7,691 nucleotides of DNA from Bacteriovoracaceae bacterium (GTDB lineage: Bacteria > Bdellovibrionota > Bacteriovoracia > Bacteriovoracales > Bacteriovoracaceae), in NCBI GenBank assembly GCA_007116425.1, contig SKIL01000132.1, positions 1 through 7,691 of the forward strand. The letters are read 5' to 3'. The notes under the pieces are model-generated. The model was given only the letters and a program-made list of their open reading frames with translations. It did no database searches and was not told the DNA's origin. Positions 1 through 6,217 of the stretch are shown in pieces. Positions within the stretch are counted from its first letter, which is position 1; the number at the start of each line of letters is the position of its first letter. A program made the position numbers and the translations under genes.

Positions 1-84
1 AGTCTTCCTATAAAAATGGTTCTTCGATGGCTATTTAATATGAAGTACATCATTTCATTACCAGAAATTGAGTTGAACTTTTAA
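1..84 (+). CDS. possible 3' end of an unidentified upstream gene (partial)
   Basis: One frame is open from base 1 to a TAA at 82-84. It encodes 27 residues that are basic and hydrophobic (they include LRWLFNMKYIISLPEIEL). The other two forward frames close by base 36. The stop lies 29 nt before the multihaem cytochrome start, matching the tight spacing of the genes that follow, so this may be the C-terminus of the preceding operon member, for example another respiratory-complex subunit. The stretch is short enough to be open by chance, and I do not recognise the peptide. Its identity is unknown. Confidence 0.35.
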   Translation, partial: SLPIKMVLRWLFNMKYIISLPEIELNF

Positions 85-100
85 TTTTAAGTTGAGCGCT

Positions 101-106
101 AAGAGG
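101..106 (+). promoter_or_regulatory. Shine-Dalgarno site of the multihaem cytochrome gene
   Basis: AAGAGG lies 7 nt before the ATG at 114. It favours that start over the in-frame ATGs at codons 9 and 13. Bases 85-113 show no convincing -35/-10 pair, which suits transcription from further upstream. Confidence 0.6.
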
Positions 107-113
107 TAGATCA

Positions 114-2948
114 ATGTCTAAAAAAATAGAGCCAGGCATGGCTTATAATATGAACACTTTGAGTAAGGTCTTTGCCTTTTTGTCTGTGATTTTTTTGATT
201 ACAGTCTTATGGGTATTCCTTGATGATTATTTGCGTCCTTGGAAGGCGATTCAGGTTGAGGCGATACAGATTGAGAGACAAAAAGTTTCTCAAAGGTTGG
301 CCGCTGCTGAAGCTGAAATTGACGAGGAGGAACTAGCAGAGCTTTATGAAAAGCTTGAGGCTGCTAGAGAGATCTTTAAGGATCGGGAAGAAGCGATTGC
401 TGAGGTTGAGAGAGAGCTTCAGGATGCGGCCCGAAGGCATAAAGCTGAAACTATTCGAAGTGGTACTTTGAATAGTGAGGTTTCAGCACTTAATTATCAG
501 TATCTTCAAGCAAAAAGTCGTGGAGATGAACAAAGAACTCAAAGACTTTATCAGCGGCTATTAGTTGAAGAAGAAAAGTTCAATGAGAGTCGGGACAATT
601 TAAAGGCCATCGAGTCTACACAAAGACGTTTAAATAATAAGATGGATGAGTTGACGGCAGAAGTTACTGAGCTTGAGAGACAAATCAATGATATTGTGAT
701 GACTCGTGACTTGCTCGCTCAAGCAAAAGATAGAACAAAGTTCGATCTTATTTTTGCGATTAGAAACGCCCCATTTCTAGATTTCTTAGATCCAACATTA
801 GAAATCCGCCAGATTGTTCTTGAGAATATTACTGACGATCGATATTTCCAACATCCTCCAAAGGTGGATCGTTGTATTACTTGTCACATGTTTATTGATG
901 AGCCTGGTTTTGAAGATCAGCCAAATCCACATAAAACTCACCCTCGCTTAGATCTTATTCTTGGCGAGAACTCACCACACCCGATGAATGAAATTGGATG
1001 TACTGTTTGTCACGGTGGTGAAGGGCACAGAGTTAATGACTTTGCCTCGATTCATCACACTCCAAGAGATGAAGCTCAAAAACAAGAGTGGATGGTTAAG
1101 TATGGTTGGGAAGAGCCACACCAAGTTCTTGAGCCGATGCTTAAAGTTCAGCATACTGAGTCTTCATGTTTGAAGTGTCACGATGTGGTTGAATACGTTC
1201 CTGGTGCGACAGTTCTGAATGAAGGTCGTGAACTGATGGAGAGTTATGGCTGTTACGGATGTCACACTATTCAAGGCTGGGAGCATAAGAGAACACCAGG
1301 TCCTAGCTTAAAGAAAGTTGCTTCAAAGATTACAAAAGACTTCTTTAAGAGTTGGGTTTGGTCGCCTAAGAGTTTTAACCCTCATACAAAAATGCCACAG
1401 TTTTTTGTTTTAGATAATAACTCTGACGAAGAATCTATTCGCTATGGAATTGCTGAAGTTAACGCTATGGCAGAGGCTATTTGGCATTATTCTGAAGACT
1501 ATGAACCATTTGCTGCTTACCGTGGTGGAAGTGTAGAACGCGGTAAAGAGCTTATTCGTGAAGTGGGGTGTATGTCATGTCATGGAGTTAAAGGCTTTGA
1601 AGATGAGTCTCGAAGAGTCTCTGCGACTGCCGGTCCTTACCTTGCGAACTTAGGTTCAAAGGTTGATGGAGACTGGCTTGTTTCTTGGTTGATTGAGCCA
1701 CGACATTATCAACCAGATACAATCATGCCTTCATTTAGGCTTTCTGAAACTGAGGCCAATGATATTGCAGCATTTCTATTATCACAAAGAAATGATCGCT
1801 TTGAGCGCCTCGAGTTTGCCGAAATGGATCCTGATGCACGAGATGAACTACTTGTAACGTACTTTTCAGCATTCGACACACTTGAAGTTGCCGCTGAAAG
1901 AGTCCAGGCGATGACTGATAGAGAGCGAACTCTTGAACTGGGTCATCGATCACTTGGAAAGTACGGTTGTTTCGCCTGTCACGACATTAAAGGTTTTGAA
2001 GATCGGGCTCCAATTGGTCCTGAATTAACTCATATGGGCTCAAAGCCGTTAGTTCAGTTTGATTTCGGTGGTCAATACTATGAAGTTGGTGGAAAGACTC
2101 GTGATGCGTGGATTCATCATCATCTCTTGAATCCTAGAAGATGGGATGCCCATGTTCACCAAGGTTATAATGAGCAAAATGTCATGCCTCAATACTTTAT
2201 GTCTGAAGATGAAGCTTACAAAATGACAGTCGCTCTTCTCGGTCAAGTTGATTACAAAATCCCAATGGCCGGTAAGTATCAGATGTCTCCAAATGAAGTC
2301 ATTGCTGAAAAAGGAAACAGAGTCTTAAATTACTACGGTTGTTTTTCATGTCACCAAGTTGATGGCTGGGGTGGAAATATTCTTTCCATTTACGATGATG
2401 TGAATGATGCTCCACCTGTACTTAATTCTCAAGGACACCGAGTTCAAGCTGACTGGCTTCATAATTTTCTTGGTGATGTTCATGAGATTCGTCCATGGTT
2501 AAATATCAGAATGCCTTCTTATGATCTAACAAATGATGAGATCAATACGATCGTTTCTGGTTGGATGGCAAGTTCAGATGTTCACCCATTCGAAAATCTC
2601 TCTGGGAGTAAGTTTGAGTGGGAGCCAGGAGAAAGAGAAGCTGCTAGACAACTTTGGGAGTCTTACGCATGTGCTAGTTGTCACACTCAGGATGATCCAA
2701 TGTTTGGTGACCTTGATCCTTCAGCTCCAGACTTGAAATATGTCAAGCGTCGTTTACGTCCTTCATGGGTAAAGAAGTGGTTAGAAGACCCACAAGAAAT
2801 TATGCCTGGAACTTTAATGCCTGGATTCTGGTTTGATGGAATGAGTACTGATCCAGACATTTTAGATGGGGATCCTGAAAGACAGATTAATGCTCTTACA
2901 AAACTATTGTATGAGATGGGCCTAGACTCTTACGGTCCCGGCAAGTAA
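114..2948 (+). CDS. membrane-anchored octahaem c-type cytochrome with long coiled coil
   Basis: Probable periplasmic electron-transfer subunit of a respiratory complex. Residues 1-16 are short and basic. About 17-36 form one uncleaved membrane helix, followed by DDYLRPWK and a highly charged stretch (about 45-210) with strong coiled-coil character. Eight CxxCH haem c sites have first Cys at 254, 296, 352, 380, 486, 619, 743 and 853. The first three are close together in a His-rich segment (His273, 276, 289, 305, 314, 315, 336, 347), suggesting bis-His haems. The last five each head a repeated cytochrome c-like unit: [YV][GA]CxxCH, usually a GP/AP turn, then a late MP motif giving a candidate Met ligand (M427, M538, M691, M800, and M897 or M902). 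It stands 27 nt before oxidase subunit III, so I infer a role in passing electrons from quinol or a bc-type complex to an oxidase. I recall similar large proteins in environmental proteobacterial and planctomycete genomes, but no characterised member, so I give no symbol. Confidence 0.9.
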   Translation: MSKKIEPGMAYNMNTLSKVFAFLSVIFLITVLWVFLDDYLRPWKAIQVEAIQIERQKVSQRLAAAEAEIDEEELAELYEKLEAAREIFKDREEAIAEVERELQDAARRHKAETIRSGTLNSEVSALNYQYLQAKSRGDEQRTQRLYQRLLVEEEKFNESRDNLKAIESTQRRLNNKMDELTAEVTELERQINDIVMTRDLLAQAKDRTKFDLIFAIRNAPFLDFLDPTLEIRQIVLENITDDRYFQHPPKVDRCITCHMFIDEPGFEDQPNPHKTHPRLDLILGENSPHPMNEIGCTVCHGGEGHRVNDFASIHHTPRDEAQKQEWMVKYGWEEPHQVLEPMLKVQHTESSCLKCHDVVEYVPGATVLNEGRELMESYGCYGCHTIQGWEHKRTPGPSLKKVASKITKDFFKSWVWSPKSFNPHTKMPQFFVLDNNSDEESIRYGIAEVNAMAEAIWHYSEDYEPFAAYRGGSVERGKELIREVGCMSCHGVKGFEDESRRVSATAGPYLANLGSKVDGDWLVSWLIEPRHYQPDTIMPSFRLSETEANDIAAFLLSQRNDRFERLEFAEMDPDARDELLVTYFSAFDTLEVAAERVQAMTDRERTLELGHRSLGKYGCFACHDIKGFEDRAPIGPELTHMGSKPLVQFDFGGQYYEVGGKTRDAWIHHHLLNPRRWDAHVHQGYNEQNVMPQYFMSEDEAYKMTVALLGQVDYKIPMAGKYQMSPNEVIAEKGNRVLNYYGCFSCHQVDGWGGNILSIYDDVNDAPPVLNSQGHRVQADWLHNFLGDVHEIRPWLNIRMPSYDLTNDEINTIVSGWMASSDVHPFENLSGSKFEWEPGEREAARQLWESYACASCHTQDDPMFGDLDPSAPDLKYVKRRLRPSWVKKWLEDPQEIMPGTLMPGFWFDGMSTDPDILDGDPERQINALTKLLYEMGLDSYGPGK

Positions 2949-2960
2949 GTTTGATTTAAC

Positions 2961-2966
2961 GGAGGA
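2961..2966 (+). promoter_or_regulatory. Shine-Dalgarno site of oxidase subunit III
   Basis: GGAGGA lies 9 nt before the ATG at 2976, inside the 27-nt gap after the cytochrome stop. It is the strongest ribosome site on the + strand of this window and fixes the subunit III start. Confidence 0.75.
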
Positions 2967-2975
2967 AGACAAAAA

Positions 2976-3608
2976 ATGAGTGCACACGAAGCCCATCATG
3001 ATTCGCCAGTTCCAAAGGATTACGTAGATCCGCAATTTGGTAAGGCCTCTCCTGGAAAAATCGGAATGTGGATTTTTCTGGGAACGGACGCCATGTCTTT
3101 CTCCGGATTCTTAATCGCTTGGGCCGTTCTTCGCTCTACGCAAGACTGGCCTAATCCGGTTGAAGCTTTGGGAGGAGTACACCTTCCTGGCTTTATGACC
3201 TTCCTTTTGATTTGTAGTTCTGTTTCAATGGTTTTGAGTATCGATCACGCCAAAAGAAACGATCGCCAGGGAATGCTTAAGTGGCTAGCGATTACGATCG
3301 GTGGTGGGATTACCTTTCTTGGACTTCAGGTTTACGAATACCAGCTACTTTACTTCCAAAAGGGAATGAGTTTTAGCAGCTATGAATACGGTAATGATCT
3401 TTTTGCTTCAACATTCTTTGCTGTGACCGGTTTTCACGGGCTTCACGTTCTAACAGGGGTACTTTATCTCTGTTGGATGTACAAACTTGGGCATGAAGGT
3501 GAGTTTGATAACGGGAACTATGATAAACTCGAAATTGCAGGACTTTTTTGGCACTTCGTCGATCTCGTCTGGATTCTCGTGTTTACGTTCATCTATTTAA
3601 TTGAATAG
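2976..3608 (+). CDS. haem-copper cytochrome c oxidase subunit III (short five-helix form)
   Basis: Integral membrane subunit of a haem-copper terminal oxidase; in this family subunit III stabilises the catalytic subunit I rather than binding cofactors. The 210 residues contain five membrane helices at about 29-52, 71-92, 102-126, 143-169 and 187-209. This is the short bacterial form lacking the first two helices of the seven-helix mitochondrial type. Family signatures visible are GKIGMWIFLGTDAMSFSG at the first helix, Glu121 in QVYEY, FASTFFAVTGFHGLHVLTG in helix 4 (His154, His157) and GLFWHFVDLVWI in helix 5 (His193, Asp196). The N-terminus has a small His cluster (H4, H7, H8). Subunits I and II are not in the window. 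A NorE-like partner of a nitric oxide reductase belongs to the same fold and cannot be excluded, though the DUF420 neighbour favours an aa3/caa3-type oxidase. Confidence 0.88.
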   Translation: MSAHEAHHDSPVPKDYVDPQFGKASPGKIGMWIFLGTDAMSFSGFLIAWAVLRSTQDWPNPVEALGGVHLPGFMTFLLICSSVSMVLSIDHAKRNDRQGMLKWLAITIGGGITFLGLQVYEYQLLYFQKGMSFSSYEYGNDLFASTFFAVTGFHGLHVLTGVLYLCWMYKLGHEGEFDNGNYDKLEIAGLFWHFVDLVWILVFTFIYLIE

Positions 3609-3620
3609 CGGGTATAGATA

Positions 3621-3854
3621 ATGAAAGCTTTAAACATAATTGCATTCCTTTTCATCTCTTTGTTTTTTATGAACACGGCCATGGCATGTCCTGGCTGTGT
3701 TGGATCTGATGGCGGTCAAAGAGATATGTTTGTTGTTTATGCGATTATGGGTTTTATTGGGCTTGTTTATATTCCAATGTTTCTTGTGTATCGACTTATT
3801 TTTAAGAATAAAAACTCACATATGATTGGGCGAGACCAGGAGTCAACGACCTAG
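3621..3854 (+). CDS. small membrane protein with CPGC motif after a signal peptide
   Basis: A 77-residue protein. Residues 1-22 look like a cleavable signal peptide (basic MK start, hydrophobic core, AMA before the cut). The mature protein would begin at Cys23 with CPGC (23-26) and then a Gly-rich linker. A second membrane helix spans about 36-57 and is followed by a basic cytoplasmic tail. The CxxC would sit at the outer face of the membrane, where it could bind copper or take part in thiol chemistry; this is inference. A lipoprotein reading is weaker, because AMAC is a poor lipobox. It starts 12 nt after subunit III with only a weak ribosome site, so translation may be coupled. Small proteins with an ACPxC start near oxidase genes are familiar to me from other bacteria, but I know of no assigned function. 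Confidence 0.75.
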   Translation: MKALNIIAFLFISLFFMNTAMACPGCVGSDGGQRDMFVVYAIMGFIGLVYIPMFLVYRLIFKNKNSHMIGRDQESTT

Positions 3855-3871
3855 TAAAAGGCCCAATCTTT

Positions 3872-4432
3872 ATGTCCGATTTCGATAATTCAAATAACAC
3901 AGTTAATGACAAAGTCGCTTATTCAATTATTGGGTTGGTAAGCACTATTGTGCTTGCGTTTCTTTTTTGGTTGATCTATTTCAAGCAGGCCGCAGAGTCG
4001 GCCCATGTCTTTACATCTTATCTTCCGGCCTTAAATGCGCTCTTAAATTCAATCACCACTGTTTTGCTTATTCTGGGATATGCTTTTATTAAGCGTGGAT
4101 TGAGAGAACGCCACATTATCACAATGTTGATGGCCACTGGTACCAGTGGACTTTTTCTTATTTCTTATATTATCTACCATCACTTCCATGGTGATACTCA
4201 ATTTTTAACTCAAGGCTGGATTCGTCCCGTTTATTTTTTCATCCTCATCTCACATATTATTCTCTCTATGGTGATGGTGCCGATGGTTTTTGCAACACTT
4301 TACCATGCCTTTAGAAAGAACTTTTCAAAACATTTAAAAATTGCACGAATCACATTTCCGATTTGGATTTATGTTTCCATTACTGGTGTGATGATTTTTT
4401 TCTTTTTGCAGTTCTTAAATACCTCAGCTTAA
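3872..4432 (+). CDS. DUF420 family integral membrane protein (oxidase-associated)
   Basis: A 186-residue protein with five predicted membrane helices at about 16-37, 54-73, 84-104, 119-142 and 160-182. It matches the DUF420 pattern I recall: LPALNALLNS opening helix 2, GYAFIKRGLRERH, LISYIIYHHFHG, GWIRPVYFFILISHIILS, and a final segment with ARITFPIWIYVSITGV. Conserved-looking His residues (81, 103, 104, 106, 128, 145, 154) cluster near the membrane faces, as would suit metal or haem handling. DUF420 proteins commonly lie in cytochrome oxidase operons and have been discussed as assembly factors; the biochemical role is not settled. It follows the CPGC gene by 17 nt with a weak AAAGG site. Its TAA stop (4430-4432) overlaps the stop of the opposing SDR gene. 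Family assignment is fairly sure; function is inferred from context. Confidence 0.85.
   Translation: MSDFDNSNNTVNDKVAYSIIGLVSTIVLAFLFWLIYFKQAAESAHVFTSYLPALNALLNSITTVLLILGYAFIKRGLRERHIITMLMATGTSGLFLISYIIYHHFHGDTQFLTQGWIRPVYFFILISHIILSMVMVPMVFATLYHAFRKNFSKHLKIARITFPIWIYVSITGVMIFFFLQFLNTSA
4134..4149. repeat. 16-bp perfect palindrome inside the DUF420 gene
   Basis: CCACTGGTACCAGTGG equals its own reverse complement over 16 bases. It could fold in RNA as a 6-bp stem with a GTAC loop, and on the + strand it is followed one base later by CTTTTTCTT. The DNA encodes ordinary residues (ATGTSG) between two helices, so it may be chance. A weak intragenic terminator or a protein-binding palindrome are the alternatives. 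Confidence 0.45.
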
Positions 4433-5166
4433 CGAGACTTTTGAACTCCACCATCAATGCTTATACACTGTGAAGTTATATAGCCACCTTTAGGCGAGGC
4501 CAAAAAACAGGCAAGATCGGCCAACTCTTCGGGTTCTCCTAGTCTGCCGGCCGGAACCATAGACTTAATTTTTTCATCACTTAGATTGAGCTGCTTGAGG
4601 CGATCTGTATTGGTATATCCTGGTCTAAGAATATTAAAGGTAATGCCATGTGAGCTATACTCATTGGCCAAAGATTTACACAGACCTTCGAGTCCCGCTC
4701 GGAGTCCATTTGAAGTCGTGAGGCCGGGAAGTGGTTCTTTTGCTGCAATCGAGGTCACCATCAAAACTCTGCCGTAATTATTTTTTTGCATAACCGGCAA
4801 ACTTGCATGGAGAGATTCAACAACACTCATCCAAAGTGCTTGAAAGTCAGTCTGCCATTGCTCATAAGAAACTTCTAAAAAATCTCCTTTGGCAGGACCA
4901 CCAGTGTTTGTGACGAGAATATCAAGACCACCAAGTTTTTCAATCGCTTCAAGTGTCATACGTTCACTTTCTTTAGGCCTTGTGAGGTCTCCACACACAT
5001 ATCCAAAGGCACCAATTTCCTCTGCCGTTTTTTGAAGAGAGCTTTCAGTTCGAGAACAAAGTATCACCTGTGCTCCCTCTGCAATAAGTGACTGGGCAAT
5101 AGACTTTCCAATACCTGTCGATGAGCCCATCACAAAAGCTTTTTTCCCATTAAGATTTAAGTTCAT
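4429..5166 (-). CDS. short-chain dehydrogenase/reductase-like protein lacking the classical catalytic residues
   Basis: A 245-residue Rossmann protein of normal classical-SDR length. The dinucleotide loop is GSSTGIG (14-20), and D60 is in the usual adenine-contact position (CGDL). NTGG (87-90) replaces the usual NNAG. The tetrad is mostly gone. Ser139 is kept, but Ser152 stands where the catalytic Tyr belongs and Arg156 where Lys belongs (SNGLR for YxxxK). By alignment from memory the helix-4 Asn is Leu111. The C-terminal RPGYTNT and SIDGG segments are typical of the family. I recall a recurring SDR subgroup with this NTGG/SNxxR pattern, so it is probably an established variant rather than decay. 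It starts 31 nt after ACMSD with a good ribosome site, as the last gene seen in the 3-hydroxyanthranilate operon. Its substrate is unknown; NAD(P) binding is plausible, while normal SDR redox catalysis is doubtful. Confidence 0.88.
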   Translation of the reverse strand: MNLNLNGKKAFVMGSSTGIGKSIAQSLIAEGAQVILCSRTESSLQKTAEEIGAFGYVCGDLTRPKESERMTLEAIEKLGGLDILVTNTGGPAKGDFLEVSYEQWQTDFQALWMSVVESLHASLPVMQKNNYGRVLMVTSIAAKEPLPGLTTSNGLRAGLEGLCKSLANEYSSHGITFNILRPGYTNTDRLKQLNLSDEKIKSMVPAGRLGEPEELADLACFLASPKGGYITSQCISIDGGVQKSR

Positions 5167-5172
5167 GAATTA

Positions 5173-5179
5173 TCCTTTT
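5173..5179 (-). promoter_or_regulatory. Shine-Dalgarno site of the SDR-like gene
   Basis: On the minus strand AAAAGGA lies 6 nt before the ATG at 5166, within the 31-nt gap after the ACMSD stop. It supports that start and the operon reading. Confidence 0.65.
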
Positions 5180-5197
5180 CTCATATATGTTTTTATT

Positions 5198-6217
5198 TTA
5201 GATAAATTGCTTTTCACTGAGGTTAAGCCATTCAAGCGCTGAGCCTGAAAAAAGCGCTTTCCTTGCTTTGTCATCGAGCCATGTTGAAGACTCTATAAGT
5301 TTGCCGGGTTCAAGTTCACCGAGTGGAAACGGATAGTCTGTACCAAGACAAATTTTATTAACCCCAATAGTATCAATTAAATACTTTAGTGCACGTTCGT
5401 CGTGAACTAAACTGTCGACGTAAAAATGTCCGAGAAAGTCTCGAGGGGGAGTTTTGCAATCAACAGCACATAGATCCGGGCGAACATCATGGCCATGTTG
5501 AATTCTACCAATGGTATAAGGAAATGCTCCTCCACCATGGGCGATGGCGACTCTTAGTTTTGGAAACTTTTCAAATACCCCTCCAAAAATGAGGGAGCTG
5601 ATAGCACGAGCACTTTCTGCTGGCATCCCAACAAGCCAGGGAAGCCAGTAGTCTGGCATATCCGATTGACCCATCATTTCCCAAGGGTGAATAAAAAGTG
5701 CCGCTCCCATATCTTCTAGTGCTTCATAGAGGGGAAAGAAATCAGGGTGCGAAAGGTTTTTATTATTGATATGTGTGCCAATTTCAAAACCAGGCATTTT
5801 AAGTTCGTTTACACAGCGCCTGGCCTCTTTAATAGAGAGTTCAACCGACTGCATGGGAAGGGTCCCTAGTGCGATAAATTTTTTAGGGGTCTGCGCGACA
5901 ACTTCGGCCAAATGGTTGTTGATATACTGGGCGACGTAAAGACCATCTTTTGGTTTAGTCCAATAGGAAAACATGACTGGGACAGTGGAGAGAACCTGGA
6001 TGTCAACGTTGTGTTTTTTGCAGTCCTCAAGTCTTGCTTGTGGGTCAAAGCAATTAGGTTCAACTTTTCTGAAAAACTTTCCAGAGTCCAAAACCATATC
6101 GGCATCGCAACAGCTTGGTTTATGAATGAGCTCAATAAAGCCACCGTAACCAAATATATCCTTAAATTTTGGAATCTCAGGAGGAAGAATATGCGTGTGA
6201 ATGTCGATCTTAAGCAC
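5198..6217 (-). CDS. nbaD: 2-amino-3-carboxymuconate-6-semialdehyde decarboxylase (ACMSD, EC 4.1.1.45)
   Basis: Zinc amidohydrolase-fold decarboxylase that converts 2-amino-3-carboxymuconate semialdehyde to 2-aminomuconate semialdehyde, diverting it from spontaneous closure to quinolinate. I place the start at GTG 6217, giving 339 residues, close to the human enzyme (336). A GGGAGG site lies 7 nt upstream, and the product opens at once with KIDIHTHILP, as the family does. The frame stays open upstream to an ATG at 6310, but those 31 extra codons lie inside the dioxygenase gene and resemble nothing in the family. Metal ligands are all visible: His7 and His9 (HTH), His177 (FIHPWEM) and Asp294 (GTDYPFPLGELEPGKLIES). 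Catalytic His227 (AHGGGAFPYTIGRI) and substrate-binding Arg50 are also present. STVPVMFSYW and YWLPWLVGMPAE are near-identical to known ACMSD. It overlaps the dioxygenase stop by 8 nt, suggesting translational coupling. The product is cytosolic. Confidence 0.97.
   Translation of the reverse strand: MLKIDIHTHILPPEIPKFKDIFGYGGFIELIHKPSCCDADMVLDSGKFFRKVEPNCFDPQARLEDCKKHNVDIQVLSTVPVMFSYWTKPKDGLYVAQYINNHLAEVVAQTPKKFIALGTLPMQSVELSIKEARRCVNELKMPGFEIGTHINNKNLSHPDFFPLYEALEDMGAALFIHPWEMMGQSDMPDYWLPWLVGMPAESARAISSLIFGGVFEKFPKLRVAIAHGGGAFPYTIGRIQHGHDVRPDLCAVDCKTPPRDFLGHFYVDSLVHDERALKYLIDTIGVNKICLGTDYPFPLGELEPGKLIESSTWLDDKARKALFSGSALEWLNLSEKQFI

Noticed and set aside
73..100. TTGAAC as a -35 box for a promoter before the cytochrome gene
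   Set aside because: No acceptable -10 hexamer at 16-18 nt spacing; the gene is better explained as part of an operon starting upstream.
4390..4410. T-rich run near the end of DUF420 as an intrinsic terminator
   Set aside because: It encodes the Phe-rich last membrane helix, and I find no GC-rich hairpin just before it.
4481..4510. Imperfect GCC/GGC inverted repeat within the SDR gene
   Set aside because: The stem is only about three paired bases plus mismatches and lies in conserved coding sequence.
5487..5500. CATGGCCATG palindrome in the ACMSD gene
   Set aside because: Only 10 bp, within conserved codons near the catalytic region; expected by chance in a window of this size.
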